The notes: generated by a model not told the origin, from the letters alone. A stretch of DNA of 64,000 bases from CAYGFH01 sp964356315 (GCA_964356315.1 CAYHHA010000005.1:1-64000); one strand, 5' to 3'; counted from the first letter of the stretch, positions 34,329 through 43,611 are shown. A program made the numbers and translations.

Positions 34329-35177
34329 ATGGGGCGTACTGAACTTGAGCACAAAGCTGTCTATACTGATGCCTGGCAAGTGTATCGCGAATATATTAAT
34401 CCAGGGAAGGTGGTAGTTTCATTAGGTCCGAATAACCTAGAATCTGACGCAACAGTATTAGAGGCCTCAGTCTTAGATCCAGATTTTTTGTATATTGCAG
34501 ATCCGCGATCAGACTCTCATCCAATAAAAGAGGAAGATGTTTGGAAGGTGGTTGGTCCTGTTGATATGGAAACAACAGGAAATATAGACAAGTACATTGC
34601 GCAAATTCATGAGTTGCGTGATCAATTTGCCATGCATTTGCGAGAGCCGATCTGGCTGGGTCCGGCTCAGGGTGTGTTGCATATAGAATTGCCAGATCAA
34701 CAAAAAGCGGATGTCATCATGGATCGTGGCACGACAGGATTTGTCATCGCCGAAGATGATCGTTATGCCGATATTCGTGAGGAATTATTGTTTCAAGCAT
34801 TTGAAGCTGACCGATCGGCGCTCAAAGATGGGGGCGTGCTGATACTGCAGACAAATCATATCTCTCATGGATATCGGAAATTTCCCTGGGAGATATGGAA
34901 TATTTCTATTCCGGAATTGCTACTGCGTGTTGGATTCAGTTCAGTTTCATATCATAGAGTAGCAGATGCACATATTGTTCCAATAACCGATGAGACCGCG
35001 CGATTAATTCATGACGAATCAGAGAGAGAATATGAGAGGCAGGACTTGCTGTTATTTAGTCGTTTATCACGTGCAATCAAAGGTGAGTATGGTAGACAAT
35101 ATTTAGAATTTTCAAAGAAAACAGATGTTGGCATACACACGAAGGTATATCAAGATATGTATATTGCAACGGCATAG
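34329..35177 (+). CDS. Methyltransferase-like protein of unknown target
   Basis: A 282-residue protein with a Rossmann-like arrangement: VVVSLGPNNLESDATVLEAS as a motif-I-like loop, LYIADPRSD as the acidic second strand, KADVIMDRGTTGFV as motif IV, and LKDGGVLILQTNH followed by LLLRVGFSSVSYHRV, typical of the last strands of SAM methyltransferases. TATAAT (34312-34317) lies 11 nt before the ATG. It is possibly distantly paralogous to 32290-32904. Confidence 0.55.
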   Translation: MGRTELEHKAVYTDAWQVYREYINPGKVVVSLGPNNLESDATVLEASVLDPDFLYIADPRSDSHPIKEEDVWKVVGPVDMETTGNIDKYIAQIHELRDQFAMHLREPIWLGPAQGVLHIELPDQQKADVIMDRGTTGFVIAEDDRYADIREELLFQAFEADRSALKDGGVLILQTNHISHGYRKFPWEIWNISIPELLLRVGFSSVSYHRVADAHIVPITDETARLIHDESEREYERQDLLLFSRLSRAIKGEYGRQYLEFSKKTDVGIHTKVYQDMYIATA

Positions 35178-35188
35178 CTAAAATCTCG

Positions 35189-35800
35189 TTATCCATTATT
35201 TCCTGTATATTCTCGTCGCACACGGAACTGTGTATTTACCGATCTTTTTCCCTGTCCAGCAAAAAAAGCGGCTAAACTTTCGCTCGTTTCAAACGCAACT
35301 GGAAGTACTTCTTCGAGTCCCGCATACAGGTCTCCTCGTTCCTTAGCTTGAAATCCGGCGAATGTGAATCGAGGATATACCATTTTTGTAGCGGGATGGT
35401 CTGGTTTTGGCTTTCCATGAACGTCATATAATTTTATTGCCCAACTATCTTCCAGATATTTTTTCAAATAGGCAAACGAATCGATAAATTGAACACCGGC
35501 TTGATGGAAAACTTCTAGTGTCGATGTGTGATATTTACGATTTACAAATGGAGCTACATGCGTCAGTGGTGCGAATTTCCAGGACTGAAGCCAATTATGC
35601 TTTTCTAAAACCAAACAACGTACAAATGCCCCGCGTCCTGCCATAAAATCTTCAATAAAAAAATCATCTGGAAGTCCGATTTCGCGAGAGAGCAGATGGA
35701 ACGGCGACTGATCAGCGATGTTTTGCCCCTCTCTCATCAGGATTTGCGTTTCTAGTCCGACCTCAATATACGGTGGTCTTGATGTTGGTTTTTCTACCAT
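35189..35800 (-). CDS. Hypothetical protein
   Basis: A 203-residue soluble protein without recognised domains. The start is supported by TATACT in reverse 10 nt before the ATG. It ends 11 bp from the end of the convergent methyltransferase-like gene. Many aromatic residues and Pro/Gly turns suggest a compact enzyme-like fold, but there is no catalytic motif that I can name. Confidence 0.6.
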   Translation of the reverse strand: MVEKPTSRPPYIEVGLETQILMREGQNIADQSPFHLLSREIGLPDDFFIEDFMAGRGAFVRCLVLEKHNWLQSWKFAPLTHVAPFVNRKYHTSTLEVFHQAGVQFIDSFAYLKKYLEDSWAIKLYDVHGKPKPDHPATKMVYPRFTFAGFQAKERGDLYAGLEEVLPVAFETSESLAAFFAGQGKRSVNTQFRVRREYTGNNG

Positions 35801-35978
35801 GGTAGTGGGTAGTATACTGCGTGAAGTAAAAATTTCAAAACGTTTGCAGATGTATCACTCTGGTGTCTTGATGAAATAGCTAGAGCTACAATACTTGGGT
35901 ATAGATATCCTGCGTACAGATGGTCAATCTAGTTTGTGTTGTTCTGATAGCCTATATGGGTATATAATTCATGTTCAT

Positions 35979-36506
35979 ATGACTCACGCAGAAGAAGCTA
36001 CGTACGGACCAAATCATCAGGTAACATACGAAGTATTTATGGCGCATGTTCTCGATTTGCATGATCGTTTTCCTACGATTCAATGGATGAACCAACATAG
36101 AAATGTTACAGGTGTAGAGTTCTCTGGAATGTTTGAGGGAGGATTTCCTTTCAATCTGGAGTATATACTCGAGACGGCGGAGGACGATCCACGGATAAAT
36201 ATGAGCATTTCACTTCAAACTATACACACGGGTACATGGTTTATCGATTGGAGAGATATTAGTTTTATGACCTATCGAACCCATCGTGCTTTTCCAGACA
36301 GTCAGGATTTTATTATTACGGCAGAAAAAATTCCGAATAGTCCAGCAGAGCTTGATCTTCGCCTCTGGAGTACGGTATGGCCGAGTGAAGGCATTACTCT
36401 GGCGGATGTTGATCAAACATTTGAACGGATTTTTACCCTTGCTCCTCGTGTTCAAGAGCATCTATTTCCAATAATGACAGAGTTATCCCCTCGAAGATTA
36501 CAATAA
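35979..36506 (+). CDS. Hypothetical protein
   Basis: About 175 residues from the ATG at 35979, set by TATAAT (35963-35968) 10 nt upstream; the longer frame from 35895 crosses this promoter. The protein is mixed alpha-beta and aromatic-rich (TGTWFIDWRDISFMTYRTH). The family is unknown. Confidence 0.6.
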   Translation: MTHAEEATYGPNHQVTYEVFMAHVLDLHDRFPTIQWMNQHRNVTGVEFSGMFEGGFPFNLEYILETAEDDPRINMSISLQTIHTGTWFIDWRDISFMTYRTHRAFPDSQDFIITAEKIPNSPAELDLRLWSTVWPSEGITLADVDQTFERIFTLAPRVQEHLFPIMTELSPRRLQ

Positions 36507-36704
36507 TTCCTATTCTCTGGCGAGAGCTGTCACAAAATTTTTTCTGAAGCTCACAGTCGATAATACGTTGTGTAGTGGGATTTGGGTCTGATTACCTGAC
36601 AATTCGCATTTGCGGGGAGCGTGGCGTGCAACATAACTGTCCTGATGTGTATATAGCGCAAAAATGATACACTAATAGTCTATTTATTTAAGGAGGGTAT
36701 TTCC

Positions 36705-37121
36705 ATGATCGAACAAACAGTAGTACTTATCAAGCCGGACGGATTTCAAAAAAAGGTCGTAGGTCAGATCATCGAACGATTTGAGCGAGCGGGTCTTTCT
36801 ATCAAAGCGTTGAAGCTTTCAAAGCTCACAAAAGAAATTCTCGATATTTGGTACGCACATATCGCCGATAAACCATTTTATCCATCTATTGTCACCGATA
36901 TGACCATCACGCCAGTGGTAGCCATGGTGCTTGAAGGAGAAGGGGCAATCCAGAAGGTATTTGATCTCTGTGGTCCTACAGACCCTGCTGTGAACCCAGA
37001 AGGCACGATCCGCAAGGCATTTGGAGAAAGCAAAGCGCACAACGTCGTGCATCGAAGCGATTCTCCTGAAGCGGCGGCCAAAGAGATCGGGTTGCTGTTC
37101 TCGCCATCAGAGCTATTTTAA
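36705..37121 (+). CDS. ndk: Nucleoside diphosphate kinase
   Basis: A 138-residue NDK that transfers the gamma phosphate from ATP to nucleoside diphosphates through a phosphohistidine. It shows TVVLIKPDGF at the N-terminus, the active His116 in NVVHRSDSPE, and GTIRKAFG before it. Length is normal for the family. Unlike most neighbours it has a strong Shine-Dalgarno (AAGGAGGG) 8 nt before the ATG, and a TACACT box at about 36668. Confidence 0.96.
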   Translation: MIEQTVVLIKPDGFQKKVVGQIIERFERAGLSIKALKLSKLTKEILDIWYAHIADKPFYPSIVTDMTITPVVAMVLEGEGAIQKVFDLCGPTDPAVNPEGTIRKAFGESKAHNVVHRSDSPEAAAKEIGLLFSPSELF

Positions 37122-37262
37122 AAAATAGCCACGTATAATCCGCACATCGCTGATACGTAGTTTTTGGATCAAAAAGCACACAGTAGGCCTGCTGTTTTTA
37201 GTTATTTGATCAGGTCTTGTAGTTGGCGGTGGAGAATCCAATATGATACAATTTGATCCATT

Positions 37263-39434
37263 ATGGTGTCTTTTGAAAGAGCGGGAGAAACACAAAAATA
37301 TTCATTCTCTGACGAGCGATATTATAGCGAAAAATACCGATTCGATTTTGCGCCTGTAGCAACAGAGTCATTTTCCCCGGAGTGCCAGTCACTTCAGGCG
37401 ATTCTGTACGAACACAAGGAATCCTCGGGGTGGTCTACGCGGGACATGAGATATATCCAGCTTGCGGAGATGGTTATGCTCGAGTCTCTTGAATGGAAGA
37501 TCGTCCATAAACAAAAAACCCGCTTCGATAAAAAAGCCTGGGCAACGCATTTGTACAGCGTGGCGATCGCAGGCGCTAGCACTGGAGAATCACCGGCCCA
37601 GATTATAAAAAGACTTCTTCATGACGCAATAGAGGATACAAAAGAAAATGAAAATGGATATCAAATTACCGAAGAAATGTTGTTCTCTCTGTTTGGTGGA
37701 TATGATTCAAAAATTGCCCATACTGTTCAGTTACTTTCAAAGCTCAAAACTAATTATCAAGATCGTGATAATGCCCTGGAAACGCACAAACGTTTATATG
37801 AATTAGTGCAATACGATCCGGAGTCCATCGCGATAAAACTCGACGATCGGATACATTATTTTGAAACGAGCGGAAAGATGGGTGCACGAAAGGTACAATC
37901 CAAGGCAACAGAAACCATGAAATACTACTGGCCACTTGCGATAGGTTTCGGATGGCATCATAAAGCACAAATACTCAGTGATGCCTGTTTGGATAAATTG
38001 ATGAAAAACACGCGGGCATCAGGGTTTAAATATACGACCAAAGAATATGATATCGCGTTAGAACTGCTTGAAGAGGAAGCACAATCTTTTTCGAAAGCAA
38101 ATAATCAGATTGGATCGAAAACTCGCCGTCCGACCAAAGCAGATGCGTATATGATTACAAAAGGACAGGTAGCAAAATTCTCCTCGGCCTGGATCCCGGC
38201 ATTTATGACGATAATAGCCGACGAAAAGGCGTCACACCTTGCATATTCCTCAGAGGGAATATTTGATCATGTGTCGTACCCATTCGTAAAACAGCTGTTG
38301 CGTAAAAATCTCATCACTCAGCAAGAGTATAATAATTTTTTAGAGCAGATGACGACCGGGGTAGAACGGACTATGCATATAGACATAGAAATACGGGGGG
38401 TTCCTGTTCGATTGAGATTTGCAACGGCAAGTGACGAGGCTAAATGGCTTTCCAGCATTTCTGATATTACCTCAAAAGATCACCGTAGGGCGATCCTCGG
38501 AGCGTTTGCCATCCAAAAAAGTGAAGAATTTAAGAAGATGTTTGAATATTACACACGCGCTGGCGTATCGGGGTATAAATTGTTGCAGAATATTAAAGAC
38601 TGTCTCATCCGGGGTACGACCACTGTCCTCATTGAGGGCGGGGGAGAGGTGGTGTTACCCTCTCACTCCACAGCTCTTGATCTGGCTCTGGCACATGGAG
38701 ATAGCGATACATATGCAAATGTACACACCATATTCATACAAAGCTCGGATGGCGAGTGGAAATCAGAGCGATTTGGTGCAGAAGTAGTAATGGGTGCTAG
38801 ATATAAAATTGAGTATGATGCTCCTAGTCCGACGCTTACGGTCTTTTCATTGGACGATGTGCATACACAGCACGGGCGGGATCAGATTTTGCACTATATA
38901 AAGTCACAAATGGCAAATGGCAGTACAGATAGGGAAACCCATATTCAAAATGCCATAAACTATGGCAGAAAGAAAATAGAACGGTTATATGCCACCTATG
39001 CAAAGACGTCTGGGGCAGAAGAGAAATTAGCTGTAGATATCGAAAAGGCTCACATGCTTTTTGAGCATCTTCCGGTCTCAAAGTATGCAAAAAATATTAA
39101 AAATAAGAGGCTTATTTCGTTACTTATAAAGACAGCACTCGGTGAAATTCCTATAGATTCTGGACAATCATCGCTCGTGTGGGATGTTGTGAAAGAGTTG
39201 TATAAACAACAGCATGAATTACGGGAGGTTATTATCACGGTTTCAGATGGGACAGGGGTGCTTTCAAAAATAACGGAAAAAATTGCAAAAATGGGAATAA
39301 ATATCCACTCACTGCACACGGATATAAATTATACGGTAGATTTTAAAACCGGGGAAACGAAGGGAGCGACTATTTCTATTTGGATGACCCCGAGAGAATA
39401 TGAAATCTATCACAGAAAGATCGAGCAGGAGTAG
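37263..39434 (+). CDS. RelA/SpoT-type protein: HD hydrolase, TGS and ACT domains
   Basis: A 723-residue RSH-like protein. The HD phosphohydrolase domain is intact: THLYSVAIAG (His96), LLHDAIEDT (His120, Asp121, Glu124, Asp125) and IKLDDRIHY (Asp195). The region where the (p)ppGpp synthetase domain should be (about 270-450) lacks the recognisable synthetase motifs. A TGS domain (about 455-545) and a C-terminal ACT domain (about 645-720, VIITVSDGTGVLSKITEKIA) follow. This suggests a hydrolase-only or strongly diverged stringent-response enzyme. TACAAT lies 11 nt before the ATG. Confidence 0.8.
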   Translation: MVSFERAGETQKYSFSDERYYSEKYRFDFAPVATESFSPECQSLQAILYEHKESSGWSTRDMRYIQLAEMVMLESLEWKIVHKQKTRFDKKAWATHLYSVAIAGASTGESPAQIIKRLLHDAIEDTKENENGYQITEEMLFSLFGGYDSKIAHTVQLLSKLKTNYQDRDNALETHKRLYELVQYDPESIAIKLDDRIHYFETSGKMGARKVQSKATETMKYYWPLAIGFGWHHKAQILSDACLDKLMKNTRASGFKYTTKEYDIALELLEEEAQSFSKANNQIGSKTRRPTKADAYMITKGQVAKFSSAWIPAFMTIIADEKASHLAYSSEGIFDHVSYPFVKQLLRKNLITQQEYNNFLEQMTTGVERTMHIDIEIRGVPVRLRFATASDEAKWLSSISDITSKDHRRAILGAFAIQKSEEFKKMFEYYTRAGVSGYKLLQNIKDCLIRGTTTVLIEGGGEVVLPSHSTALDLALAHGDSDTYANVHTIFIQSSDGEWKSERFGAEVVMGARYKIEYDAPSPTLTVFSLDDVHTQHGRDQILHYIKSQMANGSTDRETHIQNAINYGRKKIERLYATYAKTSGAEEKLAVDIEKAHMLFEHLPVSKYAKNIKNKRLISLLIKTALGEIPIDSGQSSLVWDVVKELYKQQHELREVIITVSDGTGVLSKITEKIAKMGINIHSLHTDINYTVDFKTGETKGATISIWMTPREYEIYHRKIEQE

Positions 39435-39575
39435 CGCTGTAGGGAATCGATGTTCTGGTTCTGGGACCCTTTGCTCTCTACAAGGAAATTGCTCTACCTT
39501 GATGAGGTAGTAGGCATCGACGCATTCCTTTGCGCAGTTCAGGGATGTTTCTTGTTAGGTATTCGTGCTCGACTT

Positions 39576-39926
39576 CTATCCATTCTTACGGGCTGATTCT
39601 GCCTGTTTTACTACATTCAAGTCAGGCTTGTATGTAGGGTCAAATCGGCTAATGATATCATCAGGGAGCCCTGGAACTAAATCCACACTCTTCCACTTAC
39701 ACTCTTCAACGTCGACACCCACAAGTAAAATATCCTCTTCGTCTAACTTTTCAAATATGATGGTGCACTCCCATACAGATCCTGATTTTCGTCCTATCAG
39801 ACTATACGGTACATCAGGCCGGGTACGATCAATCGTATATGACCCCGTACTGATTAATACAAAAGACTGCTTACAGTTTTTTTCAGCCTCGAAAGTTAGA
39901 TAGGATCGTTTCTTTTGTTCTTTCAT
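39576..39926 (-). CDS. Hypothetical protein
   Basis: A 116-residue small protein without recognised domain. It starts MKEQKKRSYLTFEAEKNCKQ and is beta-rich. The ATG is only 9 nt downstream of a terminator-type hairpin (39936-39960), so its own promoter must overlap that hairpin (TATACA in reverse at about 39930). Convergent with the RSH gene. Confidence 0.5.
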   Translation of the reverse strand: MKEQKKRSYLTFEAEKNCKQSFVLISTGSYTIDRTRPDVPYSLIGRKSGSVWECTIIFEKLDEEDILLVGVDVEECKWKSVDLVPGLPDDIISRFDPTYKPDLNVVKQAESARKNG

Positions 39927-39935
39927 AGTGTATAT

Positions 39936-39960
39936 AAAAAAAACCCCGCTTGGCGGGGTT
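39936..39960 (-). terminator. Rho-independent terminator
   Basis: On the minus strand AACCCCGC-CAA-GCGGGGTT is followed by a run of eight U (39936-39943, overlapping the stem base). It would end minus-strand transcription coming from 40184-41053. Confidence 0.8.
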
Positions 39961-40002
39961 GTGTGCTATTGAAAAATATGTTTATATTTTCAACACACAA
40001 CC
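39957..40002. repeat. Imperfect palindrome overlapping the terminator
   Basis: GGTTGTGTG...CACACAACC outer arms with inner TTGAAAAATAT / ATATTTTCAA arms, loop GTTT. The left arm shares GGTT with the terminator stem, so the two structures are mutually exclusive. Confidence 0.5.
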
Positions 40003-40183
40003 GCCCCTTTCCAATGAAGGGTAATAAGTTTAACGGCAAAAAGTCGATTGGACATATTGTTCATATACTGACAACATGATAGCGTAAAGATGTGACCAAT
40101 GTCAACTATAAGATGATACAGAGGCTATAAATTCCCGGGGTTTTTATGGATTCAATTTTCGAAAAACTGCATACTCTATCTTT

Positions 40184-41053
40184 TTAGTGGAACATTTCAA
40201 GGATAATCCGTCCACTCTCAAAGAGTCCGTAAAACGCGAGGCCAATGAAGGCGATGGTTCCTGCAAATGAAATATACTCATTTTTCACCATTTTGATTGT
40301 CCTATTTGGCGATAAAAAGAGAGAAATATTGAGGATCGTATGGGCAGAAATAACGCCAATGGCAAATCCGTAGACGTTGACGACGCTAAACAATGGGACA
40401 TACCCTGCAAAATCGTCGAGCCCCAGGATAAAAGGGACAGAAGCGGAAAATACGAGTAGTTGTTTCCATGATAACGTACCTTTTCCTTTCAGCTTCTCTC
40501 CGAGGTTTGGCATGATTCGAGAGAGGATCGGCTCCGTGAGTTTGTTAACTACTCCCAAAAATCCTGCAAGGGTGCGGTAGATCAATTTCTTGCCTGCGCC
40601 TTGTCCCTTTTCCCACGACTCAAAGTGTTCGAGTGACCCATGCGCAAGTTCAAACAATACTATCGCAGCCAAGGCAACCATAAGCGCAAGAAGCAGGTGG
40701 ACATCCTTAAATAGTACCCACAGCCCAATGATCGCTATTGTTCCTAGTGCATTACCAGTCGCTGTGCCGATTTCTATGGCGACGCGGTTTTTCCATCCCG
40801 TGTTGGTGGTCATGAGTCGACCCATAAAAATAGCAAAATCGATAGACGTTTTGAGGTAAATGGTAATGCCGATGGCTACATCAACCCAGCGGATATTCAT
40901 GTCTATGAGTTCTCGAACGGGAAAGAGGTTAAAAAATACTAGGGCTCCATGGAGGGAAAAAATGAGGACCAAAAGCACAACAACAGTAAGGACAAGCGGG
41001 ACGAGCTGGCTGAGTGCCTTGGATTTTTCAATTCTACTGAAAACTGCATTCAT
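40184..41053 (-). CDS. Polytopic membrane protein
   Basis: About 289 residues from the ATG at 41053, set by TACAAT in reverse (41060-41065) 6 nt upstream. Seven or so hydrophobic segments are visible, including VPLVLTVVVLLVLIFSL near the N-terminus and FAIGVISAHTILNISLFLS near the C-terminus. Conserved-looking polar residues (IGTATGNALGT, FILGLDDFAGY) lie within membrane segments, which would fit a transporter. I cannot assign a family. Confidence 0.65.
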   Translation of the reverse strand: MNAVFSRIEKSKALSQLVPLVLTVVVLLVLIFSLHGALVFFNLFPVRELIDMNIRWVDVAIGITIYLKTSIDFAIFMGRLMTTNTGWKNRVAIEIGTATGNALGTIAIIGLWVLFKDVHLLLALMVALAAIVLFELAHGSLEHFESWEKGQGAGKKLIYRTLAGFLGVVNKLTEPILSRIMPNLGEKLKGKGTLSWKQLLVFSASVPFILGLDDFAGYVPLFSVVNVYGFAIGVISAHTILNISLFLSPNRTIKMVKNEYISFAGTIAFIGLAFYGLFESGRIILEMFH

Positions 41054-41145
41054 CTTTCGATTGTACACAAAGATCGTTGAAACTACTAGCCTCACTAGTT
41101 CGCTTCAAGCGTGTGAATGTTCCGTTCTGCAACGGCGCGCCCATC

Positions 41146-41847
41146 CTATCTATTAGGTGATGTTTCAAAAGGGGTCAATAGCACATTTTGTAATTGAGAT
41201 CTCATGCGCTCATATGCTTGGGTTATGCTTTTGACGAATTTATCATCGATATTTTTAAAATAGGGGATTGCTGTTTCTGGGTCCCAAAAGACTTGCGTCG
41301 TGCGTCTCACTCGGCAGGTGAGAGATGAGTTTTTTTGTTTTCCATGATGCATATTTTCGATATAGGGAGTGTCAAAAACAACGATCGCTCCAAAAAATAG
41401 CGCATTGTCTCCTGCGGCTTTTCCAGGGGCAACTTTCCATACCTCAAAAGGAGCCATAGCAACTGATGTTACTGGAGATACCCATTTCTTGCCTGGTATG
41501 GACAGTAATGTTTTGTCATTTGTCACAATATGTCCGAAGGAGGGAATATTAACGTCCGCATCTGTTATCGTTCGTTTGATGCCACGAGTTTTCTTAAGGT
41601 TGAGAACTTGTGGGAGGTCGATAGGAACGGATCTCCTAGAATGCAGTAAAATGGTTGCAATGCTATCCGTATTTTTTGCAAAGACCTCGAGGAGAGATGG
41701 GGTGATTTTGGGGTTGTCTCGGACAGACGCCATTGTTTGTGTGAACAATGTGGTGCCCATTTTTTCCAAATCCTTTTCGATTTGATACGGATAATGTGGT
41801 TTCCGTTCTAGGGGAAACTGTTCCGCAAGAGAGCTTTGCTCTGGCAT
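41146..41847 (-). CDS. Hypothetical protein downstream of maf
   Basis: A 233-residue soluble protein starting 3 nt after the maf stop, so in the same operon. It has no recognised domain; it contains GHIVTNDKTLLSIPGKKWVS and PFEVWKVAPGKAAGDNALF. Tight linkage suggests co-expression with Maf but not a shared function. Confidence 0.65.
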   Translation of the reverse strand: MPEQSSLAEQFPLERKPHYPYQIEKDLEKMGTTLFTQTMASVRDNPKITPSLLEVFAKNTDSIATILLHSRRSVPIDLPQVLNLKKTRGIKRTITDADVNIPSFGHIVTNDKTLLSIPGKKWVSPVTSVAMAPFEVWKVAPGKAAGDNALFFGAIVVFDTPYIENMHHGKQKNSSLTCRVRRTTQVFWDPETAIPYFKNIDDKFVKSITQAYERMRSQLQNVLLTPFETSPNR

Positions 41848-41850
41848 GTA

Positions 41851-42504
41851 TTAGATGATGATCTTGAGTGATCGCAAGATCGGCAAGACTACCTCAAACG
41901 GTAGTCCAATGACGTTGGTGTAACTTCCATCAACCTTTGTCACCAAATCCCAAGGCGCTTCATTAAGCGCATAGCCACCTGCAAATCGCGTGAAGTCAAA
42001 GCGACTTACGTAGCTTTCTACCTCAGGTCCGGTCATTTTTCGGAACGTAACCTTGGTAATCACGGTCTTTTCCCATGTCTTTTTCACTTTTCCTTCTTGG
42101 ACGAGGATGATATTGACTGCTGTAACAAACTCATGTGTTTTGCCCATCAGAGCCGTCAACATTTGTTTTGTATCTTCGCGGTCGATAGATTTTCCAAATA
42201 CTTTTGCGCCCAACACTGCCATAGAATCGGCTGCGATAATCAGGGATTCTCGCTCTTCTGGGATGCTGTACACCCGTGGGTGTGAAAGTACTTCAAGAGC
42301 CTTTGCTGCTGCTCTTTTTTTGATCGTAATTTCCGGTTTTTTGTCGACAATTGCATCTTCATCAACGCGGGCAACGACGACGCGAAAGCGAACGCCGAGC
42401 TTTTCGAGTAGCATTTTTCGGCCAATGGATTGTGATGCGAGGATCACGTCTGGCTTTGGCGGTTCTTCTGGTGGTGCGTTTTTGGAAGCAAAAGATAGTT
42501 TCAT
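41851..42504 (-). CDS. maf: Maf-like nucleotide pyrophosphatase
   Basis: About 217 residues from the ATG at 42504, chosen because TAAAAT lies 5 nt upstream in reverse and the longer frame begins inside the promoter. Family signatures are VILASQSIGRKMLLEKLG at the N-terminus (the usual LASxSxRR is here LASQSIGRK), LIIAADSMAVLGAKVFGK (catalytic Asp region) and GGYALNEAPWDLVTKVDGSY (usual GA..I...G..LV..I.GsY). Maf proteins hydrolyse non-canonical nucleotides and influence septation. Followed at 3 nt by an unknown gene. Confidence 0.9.
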   Translation of the reverse strand: MKLSFASKNAPPEEPPKPDVILASQSIGRKMLLEKLGVRFRVVVARVDEDAIVDKKPEITIKKRAAAKALEVLSHPRVYSIPEERESLIIAADSMAVLGAKVFGKSIDREDTKQMLTALMGKTHEFVTAVNIILVQEGKVKKTWEKTVITKVTFRKMTGPEVESYVSRFDFTRFAGGYALNEAPWDLVTKVDGSYTNVIGLPFEVVLPILRSLKIII

Positions 42505-42605
42505 ATAGGCTATTTTAGCATACGCATGCGACGTTGTATATATCGTCGGAGTGGCGACGTCATTCAAATTTCATTTAGCATAGACGATCAGGATCCCGCA
42601 CACTA

Positions 42606-42629
42606 TTGCCAAATCTACGGATTTGGCAA
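42606..42629. repeat. Perfect hairpin between tRNA-Pro and maf
   Basis: TTGCCAAATC-TACG-GATTTGGCAA, a 10-bp stem with a tetraloop, downstream of the minus-strand tRNA and upstream of maf. No U-tract follows. Confidence 0.6.
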
Positions 42630-42680
42630 GTGATGCAAGAAACCCACGACAACACATCTCTATTGTTATTGAAAAAACTG

Positions 42681-42753
42681 TCGGAGTGGCGGGAGTTGAA
42701 CCCACGACCTCACGGTCCCGAACCGTGCGCTCTACCAACTGAGCTACACCCCG
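42681..42753 (-). tRNA. tRNA-Pro (anticodon CGG)
   Basis: On the minus strand the acceptor CGGGGTG pairs with CACTCCG (one G-U), the D arm has AGCTCAGTTGGTAGAGC, the anticodon loop is TTCGGGA (CGG at 34-36) and the T loop is GGTTCAACTCCC. The discriminator base is A. CCA is not encoded. Confidence 0.95.
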
Positions 42754-42770
42754 ACAGATTTTTCAAAATA

Positions 42771-42840
42771 CGAACCGTGCTGCTCCCGCCTCATTGACGG
42801 GTCGCCGGTGAGGCGACTACCAATGGCAACTACACCCCGA
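42771..42840 (-). pseudogene. Broken tRNA-Pro copy with palindrome inserted
   Basis: Directly upstream of tRNA-Pro on the minus strand. Its 5' part (TCGGGGTGTAG...TTGGTAG) and a later GCACGGTTCG match the intact tRNA, but between them lies a palindromic element with arms CGCCTCA / TGAGGCG (42787-42815), and the 3' half is missing. It cannot fold as a tRNA. Confidence 0.7.
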
Positions 42841-42877
42841 ATAATCGCATTTTACCATTTCCATGATAGAATTTGAT

Positions 42878-42911
42878 AAGTAACTTAAGTCACTTAAGAT
42901 TCTTAAGAACT
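42878..42911. repeat. ACTTAAGTCACTTAAG repeat, 5' copy
   Basis: ACTTAAGTCACTTAAG followed by ATTCTTAAG just before the four-helix-bundle gene. Further copies lie in frame inside the gene (about 43254-43292) and right after it (43474-43502). Confidence 0.75.
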
Positions 42912-42912
42912 T

Positions 42913-43479
42913 ATGAGTCTGCCAAAGTATAAATATCTTCTGACACATAGATATTCTGAGATCATTTATGATCTCACATTTTCATTTTGTGAGGTGTTTG
43001 TTTCTGAATATAAAAGTAAACGCACTCGGGAACAAATGGAACAGGCTGCAAGGTCAGGAAAACAAAATATTATTGAAGGAGTAGGTCAAAGTCAGACAAG
43101 TAAAAAGGGAGAGATTAAGCTGTTAGGCGTGGCGAAAGCATCACTTGATGAATTACTGGCGGATTATGAAGATTTTCTCAGGATTAAAAATTTACCGATT
43201 TGGCCAAAAACTGACGATAAAGTTGCAAGACTACAACACTATATTTATAGAATAAGTCACTTAAATAACTTAAGTGACTTAGGTGACTTAATAGAAAAAC
43301 CAAAGCTCCCAGAAAAAGCAGAAGTCGCCGCAAATTTACTACTCACATTGTGTCATGTTGCAACCTATCTTCTTTCAAAGCAAATTACCCGTGCAGAAAA
43401 AGATTTTCTGGAAAAAGGAGGATTTACGGAGAATTTGTTTAAAAGACGATTATCTGCAAGGCAAAAGTTTGTTAAGTGA
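42913..43479 (+). CDS. Four-helix-bundle protein (S23 / bAvd-like family)
   Basis: A 188-residue protein with the family pattern REQMEQAARSGKQNIIEGVG near the first helices, followed by KASLDELLADYEDFLR. Members of this family (S23, encoded within 23S rRNA insertions, and the diversity-retroelement accessory Avd) form helical bundles that bind nucleic acid. There is no reverse transcriptase nearby. Residues about 115-127 (SHLNNLSDLGDLI) are encoded by the ACTTAAGTGACTTAG repeat that also flanks the gene, so part of the protein appears to be captured repeat DNA. Between two tRNA genes. Confidence 0.85.
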   Translation: MSLPKYKYLLTHRYSEIIYDLTFSFCEVFVSEYKSKRTREQMEQAARSGKQNIIEGVGQSQTSKKGEIKLLGVAKASLDELLADYEDFLRIKNLPIWPKTDDKVARLQHYIYRISHLNNLSDLGDLIEKPKLPEKAEVAANLLLTLCHVATYLLSKQITRAEKDFLEKGGFTENLFKRRLSARQKFVK

Positions 43480-43514
43480 CTTAAGTAGCGTAAGTGACTT
43501 ATAATGCCAGTATC

Positions 43515-43586
43515 GTCCCCGTAGCTCAACGGATAGAGTAGAGGTTTCCTAAACCTCCGATATAGGTTCGATTCCTATCGGGGACA
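43515..43586 (+). tRNA. tRNA-Arg (anticodon CCT)
   Basis: Acceptor GTCCCCG pairs with CGGGGAC; D arm AGCTCAACGGATAGAGT; anticodon loop TTCCTAA (CCT at 34-36); T loop GGTTCGATTCC; discriminator A. CCA is not encoded. Confidence 0.95.
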
Positions 43587-43611
43587 CAGAAGCATTACAC
43601 TGCGAGGTCTA

